Shown piece after piece: positions 18,806 through 27,542 of a stretch of DNA of 64,000 nucleotides. Each line of letters starts with the position of its first letter. The first letter of the stretch is position 1. The stretch is from NCBI GenBank assembly GCA_947504045.1, contig CANNFY010000002.1, forward strand, positions 62,001 through 126,000. The letters are read 5' to 3'. A program made the position numbers and the translations under genes. The notes beneath the pieces are model-generated. The model had not been told where the DNA came from. It worked only from the letters and a program-made list of their open reading frames with translations, and ran no database searches. Origin of the DNA: an uncultured Maribacter sp. (GTDB taxonomy: Bacteria; Bacteroidota; Bacteroidia; Flavobacteriales; Flavobacteriaceae).

Positions 18806-19405
18806 ATGTCATCATATAAAAATTTAGAAGAATACGATCAAGAAATAGCTAGTGAGGTAAAAGAAAAATATGCTTCTATCTTAAACGGAGTAGGAGAAGA
18901 TGTTACTAGAGAGGGTTTGGTTAAAACTCCCGAAAGAGCTGCAAAAGCAATGATGTTTCTTACACAAGGGTACGATTTAGATCCTGTAGAAATATTAAAA
19001 GGAGCAATGTTTAAAGAAGATTATGATGATATGGTTATTATTAAAGATATAGAACTATATTCTTTATGTGAACACCATATGTTGCCTTTTTTTGGAAAAG
19101 CACACATTGCTTATATTCCTAACGGTCATATTGTAGGTTTAAGCAAAATTCCTAGAATTGTGGATGTTTTTGCTAGACGACTACAAGTGCAAGAAAGATT
19201 AACTCATGATATTTTAGAGTGTATAAATAATACCTTAAAACCACAAGGTGTTGCAGTAGTTATTGAGGCTTCTCACATGTGTATGATGATGCGTGGTGTA
19301 CAAAAACAAAATTCTGTAACAACTACATCTGGTTTTAGAGGCCAGTTTGAAAAGCAAGAAACTAGAAATGAGTTTCTTAAGCTTATAAGTTCTGATTTAT
19401 CTTAA
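18806..19405 (+). CDS. folE: GTP cyclohydrolase I
   Basis: A 199-residue enzyme that converts GTP to 7,8-dihydroneopterin triphosphate, the first step of tetrahydrofolate synthesis. The zinc ligands are visible: Cys88 and His91 in [12 protein letters not shown], and Cys159 in [10 protein letters not shown]. The block [20 protein letters not shown] and the C-terminal [10 protein letters not shown] are diagnostic of the FolE type I family. The length is normal for a bacterial enzyme with a short N-terminal helix region. It has its own -7 box. The small membrane protein that follows has a separate candidate promoter over the folE stop codon. Confidence 0.97.
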   Translation: MSSYKNLEEYDQEIASEVKEKYASILNGVGEDVTREGLVKTPERAAKAMMFLTQGYDLDPVEILKGAMFKEDYDDMVIIKDIELYSLCEHHMLPFFGKAHIAYIPNGHIVGLSKIPRIVDVFARRLQVQERLTHDILECINNTLKPQGVAVVIEASHMCMMMRGVQKQNSVTTTSGFRGQFEKQETRNEFLKLISSDLS

Positions 19406-19410
19406 ATTTG
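19403..19410 (+). promoter_or_regulatory. Candidate -7 box over the folE stop codon
   Basis: TAAATTTG starts within the folE stop codon and could drive the small membrane protein gene at 19456. There is no matched -33 box, so this is tentative. Confidence 0.35.
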
Positions 19411-19455
19411 GCATCTTTGTTGCTTTAGTAAGTTTGTAAACACTAAAATATTTAT

Positions 19456-19758
19456 ATGCCTACTAAATCAAATAAAAAAATAAAACAACTTTTACTAAGC
19501 CTTCTGTTTGATGGTATTGGAATGTTATCATTTGCAGTTCCTTTTTTGGGCGATTTTTCTGATGTTATTTGGGCGCCAATATCTGCTTGGTTAATGACAA
19601 GACTTTATAAAGGAAAAATAGGTAAAATTGCAGGAGTTGTTTCTTTTATCGAAGAAATTATTCCAGGTCTAGATGTAGTGCCAACATTTACTATAATGTG
19701 GTTATACACTAATGTTTTTAAAACATCTAAATATAAAAACACTTTTAATCTAGATTAA
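19456..19758 (+). CDS. Small conserved-looking membrane protein, unknown function
   Basis: A 100-residue protein with a Lys-rich N-terminus and two or three hydrophobic segments (approximate residues 11-28, 35-47 and 75-88). Gly/Pro-containing turns such as SFAVPFLGDFSDVIWAP and IPGLDVVPT suggest a compact re-entrant fold. I do not recognise a family. It lies 50 bases after folE on the same strand, with a possible promoter of its own. Confidence 0.65.
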   Translation: MPTKSNKKIKQLLLSLLFDGIGMLSFAVPFLGDFSDVIWAPISAWLMTRLYKGKIGKIAGVVSFIEEIIPGLDVVPTFTIMWLYTNVFKTSKYKNTFNLD

Positions 19759-19850
19759 ATTCGGGCTTATTTTCTTCTATATTGTAATAAAAGTTACAAA
19801 AACAAATTACTATATATTGTAATTTTATAAGGTAATTATACACGTTAAGC

Positions 19851-20726
19851 ATGAGTACATATATAGATGCTTTTATTAGTGCCTTAATAGGTAATTTAGA
19901 GTGGACATGGAACTCTATTCTTTTTAAAGTTACTTGGTATCATAATTATTTTTGGGGTTTATTTATAATCTCACTTATAGTTTGGGGATTAGAAATTATT
20001 TTTCCCTGGCGTAAAAATCAATCTATATTTAGAAAAGATTTTTGGCTAGATGCCTTTTATATGTATTTTAACTTCTTTGTGTTTTCTATTATTATAAGTG
20101 GATTTTATAAGCTATTAGAGGTTGCTTTTTTAAATTTAAATATAGAAGTAACAAGTTTAGCAATAATCAATTTAAAAGCGTTACCCGTTTGGGGGCAATT
20201 GCTGTTATTTTTTGTTGTTTTAGATTTTGTGCAATGGTTTACACATTTACTCTTGCATAAATTTCCTGTGTTATGGGAATTTCATAAAATACACCATAGT
20301 GTAAAAGAAATGGGTTTTGCCGCTCATTTACGCTACCATTGGATGGAAAATATTTTATATAAACCTTTAAAAACATTAGGAGTAATGCTACTTGGAGGTT
20401 TTGAGCCAGAACAGGCTTTTATGGTACATTTTTTAGCAATTACTATTGGACATTTAAACCATTCTAATATAAAAATTACTTGGGGGCCTTTAAAATATAT
20501 TCTTAATAATCCTGTAATGCATTTGTACCATCATGCTTACACAATACCAGAAGGTAAATACGGTGTAAATTTCGGAATTAGCTTAAGTTTGTGGGATTAT
20601 ATTTTTAAAACAAATTATATTCCAGAAGATAGCGGAACCATTAAATTAGGCTTTTTAGAGGATGATAAATTGCCAACTAATTTTGTGTCACAGTTATTTT
20701 TTGGGTTTAGAAGGAAAAATAAATAA
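19851..20726 (+). CDS. Sterol desaturase/fatty acid hydroxylase family protein (first of two)
   Basis: A 291-residue integral membrane di-iron oxygenase. Hydrophobic segments occupy the first 130 residues. The His-box motifs follow: HLLLHKFPVLWEFHKIHHS, then GHLNHSN and HLYHHAY, together forming the HX3-4H and HXXHH ligands of the family. Members hydroxylate or desaturate lipids; the substrate here is unknown. A second family member at 42832 is longer and only distantly similar. The gene ends one base before the stop of the convergent gene at 20728. Confidence 0.9.
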   Translation: MSTYIDAFISALIGNLEWTWNSILFKVTWYHNYFWGLFIISLIVWGLEIIFPWRKNQSIFRKDFWLDAFYMYFNFFVFSIIISGFYKLLEVAFLNLNIEVTSLAIINLKALPVWGQLLLFFVVLDFVQWFTHLLLHKFPVLWEFHKIHHSVKEMGFAAHLRYHWMENILYKPLKTLGVMLLGGFEPEQAFMVHFLAITIGHLNHSNIKITWGPLKYILNNPVMHLYHHAYTIPEGKYGVNFGISLSLWDYIFKTNYIPEDSGTIKLGFLEDDKLPTNFVSQLFFGFRRKNK

Positions 20727-20727
20727 T

Positions 20728-21045
20728 TTATTTAAACAAAAAACCTAACCCTAATCTAGATAACATCTTTTTTTCAAAATTCCAGAAAAACTTAAATTGG
20801 CCAAATAACCATCCAAAAGCAACCAATAATACTTGGTAAATAGGAAAAATTACCAAAATTCTTAAGATTACGTAAATTGCTCCTCCCCACCAAGCACTAG
20901 AAAAAGATTCTCTAACAAGGCCAATAGCTCCTAAAAAAGGCTTTGCTAAAAAAACGGAAGAAGAACCGGTTACAGAAAAAACAATTAGTATTAGTATAAT
21001 TTGAATATTAGAGTCTATTCCCCAACGTTGCTTTAGCTTTTCCAT
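20728..21045 (-). CDS. Small membrane protein, possibly DUF6787 family
   Basis: A 105-residue protein with two clear hydrophobic segments (approximate residues 14-36 and 52-84) and a basic C-terminus. The block WNFEKKMLSRLGL near the end looks like a small flavobacterial membrane family that I recall as DUF6787; this is memory, not a search. It follows the lipoprotein gene at 21081 after 35 bases on the same strand, and the two are probably co-transcribed. Function unknown. Confidence 0.65.
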   Translation of the reverse strand: MEKLKQRWGIDSNIQIILILIVFSVTGSSSVFLAKPFLGAIGLVRESFSSAWWGGAIYVILRILVIFPIYQVLLVAFGWLFGQFKFFWNFEKKMLSRLGLGFLFK

Positions 21046-21080
21046 GGATAAATTTATAAAATGGAATGCAAATATACTTC

Positions 21081-21539
21081 TTAAATACGAGGCATAAAAG
21101 GACCAAGACGTTGATTGTATTTTCTTTGAAAATAAATAAAGTAATTAAATAATTTATAATTTACCTCGTACCCATAATCTGTATGAACATCATAGTTTAT
21201 TTGCATTTCGTACAAATTAGGGTCAAACCTTTGTGGTTGTAAAACCCTTCTATTCCATTCATTTACATAAATATTATTTCTAGATTCCATGTAAGATTGA
21301 GAGTAAAATCCTTTTTGTCTTGCAGTACTTTGTAACCAAATGTTAAATCCAGGTTCTATAATAATAATTTCATATTCTGTTTCATCACTACTAATTGTAA
21401 TAGTGTCTTTCTCTTTTTGATTAAAAATTTCTTTTTCATTTGTAGAAATAGAAATGCTCTCTTTGGGAGTTTTACAACTAGTAAGCACAATTGTAAAACT
21501 AATAATTAAAGTAAAAATTAAGTAGACTGTTTTTTTCAT
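21081..21539 (-). CDS. Lipoprotein of unknown function, possibly DUF6146 family
   Basis: A 152-residue secreted protein with a leader ending in VLTSC, giving a lipobox. The mature part starts with a Ser/Thr/Lys-rich linker, then a compact domain containing the segment EPGFNIWLQSTARQKGFYSQ and the basic/aromatic tail NYFIYFQRKYNQRLG. I recall a flavobacterial family (DUF6146) with this layout next to the small membrane protein found here at 20728, but no function is known. Confidence in it being a real gene is high; the family name is tentative. Confidence 0.72.
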   Translation of the reverse strand: MKKTVYLIFTLIISFTIVLTSCKTPKESISISTNEKEIFNQKEKDTITISSDETEYEIIIIEPGFNIWLQSTARQKGFYSQSYMESRNNIYVNEWNRRVLQPQRFDPNLYEMQINYDVHTDYGYEVNYKLFNYFIYFQRKYNQRLGPFMPRI

Positions 21540-21648
21540 TTGTAATAAAGTTACTCTTTTTTATAGGAAAAGTACATTTTTATGGTTTTAAACTTTGGAA
21601 ATCAGATATTTGTTGAGGAATTATAGTCTACAATTTTAATTACACTTT

Positions 21649-22956
21649 ATGGAAGTAACATTAAATATACCAAATACAAACAAACCAAGGTTAATAATTA
21701 TAGGAGGAGGGTTTGGAGGTGTTTCTATTGCTAAAGAACTAGTAACTAAACAAGATTTTCAAATTGTACTTTTAGATAGACATAATTACCATACTTTTCA
21801 GCCCTTATTATACCAAGTATCTACCTCGTCTTTAGAGCCAGGTGCAATAGCGTATCCTTTAAGAAAAATTGTAAAAAAAGGCAAGGATACTTTTTTTAGA
21901 ATGGCAGAAGTATTACAAATTCATACAGACCAAAAAGAAGTTGTAACAACAAAAGGAACTATTACTTATGATTATTTAGTAATAGCAACTGGAGCAAGAA
22001 CTAATTTTTTTGGAAATAAAACAATAGAAAAAAACGCTATGCGTATGAAGAGTGTACCACAAGCTCTTAAATTACGTAGTTTAATGTTAGAAAATTTAGA
22101 ACAGGCAGTAATTACTCCTGATGTAGAATTGCGAAAAGAACTCTTGAATTTTGTAATTGTTGGCGGTGGCCCAACAGGAGTAGAACTTGCTGGTGGAATT
22201 GCAGAGCTTAAAGAAAATGTTTTACCAATAGATTACCCTGATATGGATTTTTCTGAAATGGAAATTCATTTAATTGAAGGTGCAGATAGGGTATTACCTC
22301 CTATGAGTAAAGTGGCAAGTAAAAATGCAAAGAAATTTTTAGAAAGGCTAGGGGTTAAAATTCACTTTAATACCATTGTTACTAATTATGAAAACCATAT
22401 AGTGTCCACCAATACCGATTTAGAATTAAAAGCAGCAACATTTGTTTGGTCTGCCGGAGTTACGGGAGCTCCTGTTAATGGTATAAAAGGAAATGCTTTA
22501 ATAGAACAGGCAAATAGGTATAAAGTAAATGAGTATAACCAAATTGAAGGGTTTACTAATGTATTTGCAATTGGAGATATAGCTTTAATGGCGACTAAAG
22601 ATTATGAAAGAGGTCATCCAATGGTTGCTCAACCGGCAATACAACAAGGTAAACACCTTGCTAAAAATTTATTAGCTATTCATAATAACAAACCTTTAAA
22701 ACCTTTTACATATTTTGATAAAGGATCTATGGCTACAATTGGTCGTAATAAAGCAGTAGTAGATATTAATAAGTTACGTTTTGGAGGCTTTTTTGCTTGG
22801 TTTGTATGGATGTTTATTCACTTAATATTTTTGGTAGGTTTTAGAAACAAAGTAGTTACACTATTTAATTGGGTGTATAATTATATTAATTTTGATAAAG
22901 CTTCTCGTTTAATAATTACTCCTTTTAAAGCTAAGGAAGATACTAATGTAGTTTAG
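21649..22956 (+). CDS. ndh: Type II NADH dehydrogenase (NDH-2)
   Basis: A 435-residue peripheral-membrane flavoprotein that passes electrons from NADH to menaquinone without pumping protons. FAD is bound at IIIGGGFGGVSIAKEL (from residue 16) and NADH at FVIVGGGPTGVELAGGIAEL. Other family marks are NYHTFQPLLYQVSTSSLEPG, TFVWSAGVTG, VFAIGDIAL and AQPAIQQGKHLAKNL. A hydrophobic C-terminal segment (GFFAWFVWMFIHLIFLVGF) should anchor it in the membrane. Together with the men genes near 60 kb it fits a menaquinone-based chain. It is transcribed alone and ends at a strong terminator. Confidence 0.93.
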   Translation: MEVTLNIPNTNKPRLIIIGGGFGGVSIAKELVTKQDFQIVLLDRHNYHTFQPLLYQVSTSSLEPGAIAYPLRKIVKKGKDTFFRMAEVLQIHTDQKEVVTTKGTITYDYLVIATGARTNFFGNKTIEKNAMRMKSVPQALKLRSLMLENLEQAVITPDVELRKELLNFVIVGGGPTGVELAGGIAELKENVLPIDYPDMDFSEMEIHLIEGADRVLPPMSKVASKNAKKFLERLGVKIHFNTIVTNYENHIVSTNTDLELKAATFVWSAGVTGAPVNGIKGNALIEQANRYKVNEYNQIEGFTNVFAIGDIALMATKDYERGHPMVAQPAIQQGKHLAKNLLAIHNNKPLKPFTYFDKGSMATIGRNKAVVDINKLRFGGFFAWFVWMFIHLIFLVGFRNKVVTLFNWVYNYINFDKASRLIITPFKAKEDTNVV

Positions 22957-22991
22957 CGCACTATTTATTTAAAGCTCAAGCTTTTTAAAAT

Positions 22992-23028
22992 AAAAAAATC
23001 CGAACAATTAAGCTGTTCGGATTTTTTT
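22992..23028. terminator. Bidirectional Rho-independent terminator (ndh / DUF937)
   Basis: Arms AATCCGAACA and TGTTCGGATT around a seven-base loop, flanked by A and T runs, so it can act on both strands. It lies between the convergent ndh and DUF937 genes. Confidence 0.92.
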
Positions 23029-23051
23029 GTATTTGTATTAAGCGTAACTTT

Positions 23052-23693
23052 TTATTTTCCAAATAAGCCACCTAAAAGACCTCCTAAACCTGAAGAGCTG
23101 CTATTGTTACCTCCAAGAACCATTCCGGCAACATCATCTAAAATACTACCATCACCGTCAGAATCTAAAAAAGACTCAATTAAAGATTGTTGTTGGCCAG
23201 CATTACTACCACCACCTAATAAACCTCCAAGAACATTTCCTAAACCATTAGCATCACTAACATTTTGTTGTTTAGCTTGTTGCCCTAAAACACCCATTAA
23301 AAGAGGTGCAGCTACTTTTAAAATACTAGCAACACTACCAGCATCGATACCAGATTTTTGACTTAAAGCGTTTTGTACTTGTGGTTGTTTATCACCAAGA
23401 ATATGTCCTAAAATTCCTGCACCATCATCCATTACAGATTGGTCTACACCACCGCCAAATAAACCTCCAAGGTTTTCTAATATACTACCATCGTGTTTGC
23501 TAGATAGGGCAGACATAAGACCTTGAGCACCTTCTGGTGTAGAAGCATTTCTTTTCATTGCTCCCATAAGAACTGGCATTGCCATACTTAATAGTCCTGC
23601 TGTTCCACTTTCAGATTGTCCAGTTTGTCCTGCAACTCCGCTAATTAATTGTTTGCCCATTGGGCTGTTTAATAAGTCTAATATTCCTGACAT
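23052..23693 (-). CDS. DUF937 domain protein (YidB-like)
   Basis: A 213-residue low-complexity protein rich in Gly, Ser, Leu and Asp, with repeated units such as GGLFGGG and GGLLGGG and motifs typical of DUF937: MPVLMGAMKRNASTPEGA, and KVAAPLLMGVLGQQAKQQ. No signal peptide or membrane segment is evident. Acidic DSDGDGSILDD near the C-terminus might bind calcium. The family function is unknown. It lies 57 bases downstream of the serA-like gene and ends at the shared terminator, so it may be part of the serine operon by read-through. Confidence 0.88.
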   Translation of the reverse strand: MSGILDLLNSPMGKQLISGVAGQTGQSESGTAGLLSMAMPVLMGAMKRNASTPEGAQGLMSALSSKHDGSILENLGGLFGGGVDQSVMDDGAGILGHILGDKQPQVQNALSQKSGIDAGSVASILKVAAPLLMGVLGQQAKQQNVSDANGLGNVLGGLLGGGSNAGQQQSLIESFLDSDGDGSILDDVAGMVLGGNNSSSSGLGGLLGGLFGK

Positions 23694-23750
23694 GTTTATA
23701 GATAATTTAATTAATGTTTCAATGTACTAAATTTAAAGAATAATTAAAGA

Positions 23751-24704
23751 TTATGCTTTAAATATTTCTATTATTTGTTTAGCAAGTTCTATGCCAATTT
23801 TATCTTGCGCTTCTATTGTTGAACCTCCTATGTGCGGGGATAAAGAAATACTTGGGTGCATTAATATTCTTATTTCAGGATTTGGTTCCGATTCAAAAAC
23901 ATCTAAACCAGCAAAAGCCACTTTTTTTCCTTCTAAAGCAGCAACTAAAGCAACCTCATCTATACTGCCTCCACGTGCAGTATTAATTATACCAACACCA
24001 TCTTTCATATTACTAAAATCATTTTTAGTTATGGTATATTCTTTTTGGTGTGGTACATGCAATGTTATAAAGTCAGCATTTTTTAAAACTTCGTCTTTGG
24101 TAGAGGCTTCTAAAGAAAATGTTACTCTTTGGTTGTCAAAAAAGTTGATTTCTATGTCTTTTTTAGCAATTTCAGTATCATAATAAATAACTTTCATGCC
24201 AAATGCTATTGCAATTTTAGCTACTTCTTGTCCTATTCTTCCAAAACCAATTATTCCTATGGTTTTTCCACGTAGTTCTATTCCTTTAGCATAGCCTTTT
24301 TTTAATTTTTTAAAATTGCTATCCCCTTCTAAAGGCATATTTCTATTAGCATCATATAAAAACCTAGAACCACTTAATAAGTGTGCAAAAACAAGTTCCG
24401 CAACAGAAATAGAAGACGCTTCTGGAGTGTTTATAACTTTAATGCCTTTTTTGTTAGCATACCCAACATCAATATTATCTAAACCAATGCCGCCACGACC
24501 AATTAATTTCAAAGAGGAGCATTGGTCTATAAGCTCTTTAGTAACTTTTGTTGTACTACGTACTAATAAAACGCTAACCTCTTTTTCGTTTATGTAATTT
24601 GCTAATTGTTCTTGTGCAACGGTAGTTGTTAAGACTTTAAATCCGTTATCTTCTAAAGTAGCTATACCAATAGCAGAAATGCCATCATTTGCTAATATTA
24701 TCAT
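23751..24704 (-). CDS. serA: D-2-hydroxyacid dehydrogenase, probably phosphoglycerate dehydrogenase
   Basis: A 317-residue NAD-dependent dehydrogenase that most likely oxidises 3-phosphoglycerate, the first step of serine synthesis. The substrate segment includes GRGGIGLDNIDV, the NAD fold has GIIGFGRIGQEVAKIA, and catalytic Arg, Glu and His are in NTARGGSIDE, FESEPNPE and LSPHIGGST. It lacks the C-terminal ACT domain of longer SerA enzymes, so end-product control may differ. Thirty bases upstream is serC, the next pathway enzyme, which strongly supports the assignment over other 2-hydroxyacid substrates. Confidence 0.88.
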   Translation of the reverse strand: MIILANDGISAIGIATLEDNGFKVLTTTVAQEQLANYINEKEVSVLLVRSTTKVTKELIDQCSSLKLIGRGGIGLDNIDVGYANKKGIKVINTPEASSISVAELVFAHLLSGSRFLYDANRNMPLEGDSNFKKLKKGYAKGIELRGKTIGIIGFGRIGQEVAKIAIAFGMKVIYYDTEIAKKDIEINFFDNQRVTFSLEASTKDEVLKNADFITLHVPHQKEYTITKNDFSNMKDGVGIINTARGGSIDEVALVAALEGKKVAFAGLDVFESEPNPEIRILMHPSISLSPHIGGSTIEAQDKIGIELAKQIIEIFKA

Positions 24705-24734
24705 AAAGTATTGTGTGTATTTTGTGGCTAAAAT

Positions 24735-25799
24735 CTATCCTTTTCTTTCCATTTCGCTCATTACATCTACTAAAATGCCAACACTTTCTAAGCTAAGAGC
24801 ATTGTACATAGAAGCACGATAACCGCCAACAGAACGGTGGCCATTTAATCCATTTATACCAGCCTCTACTAATAATTTTTCAAATTCGGGCTTTAATTTA
24901 TCATCTGAAATATTAAATGTAGCATTCATGGTAGAACGGTCCGCTTTATTAGCATAACCAGTAAAAACAGGGTTTAATTCTATTTCAGAATATAAAAGTT
25001 GTGCTTTTTTATCATTAATTTCTTCAATAGCAGAAATACCTCCTAATTTTTTTAACCATTCTAAAGTTAGCATAGATGTATATACCGCAAATACAGAAGG
25101 GGTGTTAAACATACTTTCTTTAGAAATATGCACTTGGTAATCTAACATAGAAGGAATTTTACGAGATACTTTTCCTAAAATATCTTTTTTAACCACAACT
25201 AATGTTGCTCCTGCTGGACCCATATTTTTTTGTGCACCTGCATAAATTAAATCAAACTGTGAGAAATCTAATTGTCTAGAAAAAATATCAGAACTCATGT
25301 CGCAAATTAATGGCGCGTCTGTTTTTGGAAACTTTTTTATTTGAGTTCCATAAATTGTGTTGTTTGATGTTAGATGAAGATAGTCTAACCCATCAGGAAC
25401 TGTATATCCTTTTGGAATGTAGTTAAAATTCTCATCTTTAGAAGAGCCTACTTCTATAACATCACCAAAAAGTTTAGCTTCGTTAATAGCCTTGCTGCTC
25501 CATGTTCCGGTATTTAAGTATCCTGCTTTGTTTTCTAGAAGGTTATATGCTGTCATTAAAAATTGTGTGCTAGCTCCACCTTGTAAAAAAAGCGCTTCAT
25601 AACCTTGGCCTTCTAAACCTAAAAGTTCAAGAGCTAAACTTCTTGCTTTTTCTATAACCGCAACAAAATCTTTACTACGGTGAGAAATTTCTATAAGAGA
25701 AAGACCAGAACCATTAAAATCCATTACAGATTCTGAAGCTTGTAATAAAACTTCTTTTGGTAAAATACATGGTCCTGCACTAAAATTATGTTTTTTCAT
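24735..25799 (-). CDS. serC: Phosphoserine aminotransferase
   Basis: A PLP enzyme that converts 3-phosphohydroxypyruvate and glutamate to phosphoserine. I place the start at 25799 (MKKHNFSAGPCILP), since SerC proteins begin at this block; an in-frame ATG at 25820 would add seven unlikely residues. The PLP lysine is Lys191 in YAGAQKNMGPAG. The segments FLQGGASTQF and NGHRSVGGYRASMYNAL are also diagnostic. The length (354 residues) is normal. It lies between the LuxC-like gene upstream and the serA-like gene downstream on the same strand. Confidence 0.96.
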   Translation of the reverse strand: MKKHNFSAGPCILPKEVLLQASESVMDFNGSGLSLIEISHRSKDFVAVIEKARSLALELLGLEGQGYEALFLQGGASTQFLMTAYNLLENKAGYLNTGTWSSKAINEAKLFGDVIEVGSSKDENFNYIPKGYTVPDGLDYLHLTSNNTIYGTQIKKFPKTDAPLICDMSSDIFSRQLDFSQFDLIYAGAQKNMGPAGATLVVVKKDILGKVSRKIPSMLDYQVHISKESMFNTPSVFAVYTSMLTLEWLKKLGGISAIEEINDKKAQLLYSEIELNPVFTGYANKADRSTMNATFNISDDKLKPEFEKLLVEAGINGLNGHRSVGGYRASMYNALSLESVGILVDVMSEMERKG

Positions 25800-25863
25800 T
25801 TTTATTTTTTTGAAGAGCATAAAAATACTAAGAATTATGCTTTGTATATATTTTGTTAGTAAA

Positions 25864-26925
25864 CTATATGGATAAAAGAAATTCTACCGTATCTATATGA
25901 TCGGCATAATCCCATAATTCGGGCGTTTGTGTTTTTCCAAAGCCAATTTCATTAGAAGAGAAATTTTTAGCAACAATACATTGTAAATTGTCTTTTTCTT
26001 CTTCTAGTTTATGCTTTAGTTCTTGTGTAGAGTTATAATGCTCGTAAAATATTGACGCAATAGGAGATCCGTAATTAGCGTCTTCTTTAAGCATTAAAAA
26101 CCCATTATCTAAAATTTTAAATTCGCTCATTAAATAAACTGCTTTGTTATAGTCATAATTATTCGCATATTTATTTTGATTAATTATTGAACTAAACTTA
26201 TAAATGGCTTTATAAAATTCATCAAAATTATAATTAGTTGGCACATAAAGTTTAGAAACACTTCTGCAACCTAAACCGTAGTACATAAAAATGTCATCTC
26301 CTAAGGCAGTTAACTCTTCTGTGGTTTCTTTTCCAGTTAAAATTGCCACAGAATTTCTGTTTTTTCTAATAATATTAGGGCCTTTACTAAAGTAATGTTC
26401 AAAATAACGTGCTGTATTATTACTACCCGTTGCTATTACTGCATCAAAATTTTCTAATTTTTCCTCTGTAAAAATTATATCTTCTTTAAAAGTAGGTTCT
26501 ACATAAGTAAGATACTTTCCAATAAAATTAAATAATAACTTATCGTTTGAAGATAGTTTTACTAAAGTTTTGTTTCCGGTAATTAATACGGTTAAAAAAT
26601 CATGAAAACCAACTAAAGGTATGTTGCCAGCTAATACAAGTGCAACTGTCTTTTTTTTGTTTTTACTTAAATTGTAGTTAGATAACCACTTAGTTAGATT
26701 TTCTTCGGTTAATAAATTAGCCCAACTTTGTACGCTTAAAAGCACGTTGTCTTTTGTAAACCAACCGTTATAATGTTTAGCAGAGGTTACTACTTGTAAA
26801 AAATCTTCTTTCCAGGATATATCATTTTCTGAAGAATTAGCGTTATTATTTACATATTCACAAAACTCTTGAAAGAATACTCCAAGTTTAACAAAAGCTT
26901 TTAGTCTTACCTTATGGTCTATCAT
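25864..26925 (-). CDS. LuxC-like acyl-CoA reductase family protein
   Basis: A 353-residue protein of the LuxC/aldehyde dehydrogenase-like superfamily. The segments ALVLAGNIPLVGFHDFL and VIATGSNNTARYFEHYF form the nucleotide-binding part, and Cys220 in YYGLGCRSVSK sits where LuxC carries the acyl-accepting cysteine. LuxC reduces acyl groups to aldehydes, but no luxD, luxE, luxA or luxB is present, so a role in light production is not suggested. The gene heads the serC-serA operon, and its promoter overlaps that of the divergent ferredoxin. The real substrate is unknown. Confidence 0.82.
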   Translation of the reverse strand: MIDHKVRLKAFVKLGVFFQEFCEYVNNNANSSENDISWKEDFLQVVTSAKHYNGWFTKDNVLLSVQSWANLLTEENLTKWLSNYNLSKNKKKTVALVLAGNIPLVGFHDFLTVLITGNKTLVKLSSNDKLLFNFIGKYLTYVEPTFKEDIIFTEEKLENFDAVIATGSNNTARYFEHYFSKGPNIIRKNRNSVAILTGKETTEELTALGDDIFMYYGLGCRSVSKLYVPTNYNFDEFYKAIYKFSSIINQNKYANNYDYNKAVYLMSEFKILDNGFLMLKEDANYGSPIASIFYEHYNSTQELKHKLEEEKDNLQCIVAKNFSSNEIGFGKTQTPELWDYADHIDTVEFLLSI

Positions 26926-26929
26926 TATA

Positions 26930-26961
26930 TTTGTAAAAGATTTTATTTGGTACTAACTTTG
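26930..26961 (+). promoter_or_regulatory. Ferredoxin gene promoter
   Basis: TTTG at 26930-26933, a 20-base spacer, and TAACTTTG at 26954-26961, a full match to the Bacteroidota -33/-7 pattern. It overlaps the start of the LuxC-like gene region and abuts the opposing promoter. Confidence 0.8.
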
Positions 26962-26963
26962 CA

Positions 26964-26995
26964 CAAAAGTATAGATACTGGGTTTTTGAAACAAA
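26964..26995 (-). promoter_or_regulatory. Promoter of the LuxC-like/serC/serA operon
   Basis: On the minus strand TTTG (26995-26992), a 20-base spacer and TACTTTTG (26971-26964). Its -7 box is two bases from the -7 box of the ferredoxin promoter on the other strand. Confidence 0.8.
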
Positions 26996-27036
26996 TTAAG
27001 CGTACTTAAATTCAGTACATAAAGAAAAAGAATATT

Positions 27037-27390
27037 ATGGCAATTATTATAACAGACGAATGTATAAACTGTGGCGCATGTGAGCCAGAGTGCCCTAACA
27101 CTGCTATTTATGAAGGTGCAGATGAATGGCGATATAATGATGGAACATCTTTAGAAGGAGATATTGTTTTACCAAATGGTAAATCTGTAAATGCAGAAGA
27201 AGCGCAAGAACCAATAAGTGACGAGGTTTATTATATAGCACCAGACAAGTGTACAGAGTGTATGGGATTCCATGAAGAGCCACAATGTGCGGCTGTTTGT
27301 CCTGTAGATTGTTGTATTCCTGATGAGGACAATGAAGAAACGGAAGAAGTATTATTAGGGAAACAAAAATTTATGCACCCTGATGGATAA
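27037..27390 (+). CDS. fdx: 2[4Fe-4S] ferredoxin, Alvin-type
   Basis: A 117-residue electron carrier. Cluster I ligands are Cys9, Cys12, Cys15 and Cys19 in [12 protein letters not shown]. Cluster II ligands are Cys72, Cys75, Cys84 and Cys88, with eight residues between the second and third Cys instead of two; that insertion and the acidic C-terminal extension are typical of Alvin/Chromatium-type ferredoxins of low potential. There is also a long acidic linker (about residues 30-60) between clusters. Extra Cys92 and Cys93 follow. It is a single-gene transcript with its own promoter and terminator. The redox partner is not evident. Confidence 0.94.
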   Translation: MAIIITDECINCGACEPECPNTAIYEGADEWRYNDGTSLEGDIVLPNGKSVNAEEAQEPISDEVYYIAPDKCTECMGFHEEPQCAAVCPVDCCIPDEDNEETEEVLLGKQKFMHPDG

Positions 27391-27417
27391 AAAATAGTAT
27401 TATTTATTAATACATAT

Positions 27418-27452
27418 AAAAGCCGAACTATAACAATAGTTCGGCTTTTTTT
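27418..27452 (+). terminator. Rho-independent terminator of the ferredoxin gene
   Basis: Arms AAAAGCCGAACTAT and ATAGTTCGGCTTTT with a four-base loop and a T run, 28 bases after the stop codon. Confidence 0.92.
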
Positions 27453-27468
27453 ACACCTCATATTAAAA

Positions 27469-27509
27469 AGTAAGAGCTGTTATCAATTAAGATAACAGCT
27501 CTACTTACT
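27469..27509 (-). terminator. Terminator of the TonB receptor operon
   Basis: Inverted repeat with core AGAGCTGTTATC / GATAACAGCTCT and a six-base loop, outer arms AGTA/TACT separated by a three-base bulge. On the minus strand it is followed by TTTTT, fitting a terminator for the receptor gene ending at 27543. Confidence 0.82.
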
Positions 27510-27542
27510 AATTAAATAATAAACTTAAACTAATCTAAATTC

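Noticed and set aside
25864-26925. A bioluminescence (lux) operon
   Set aside because: Only a LuxC-like reductase is present; no luciferase or fatty-acid activating genes are nearby.
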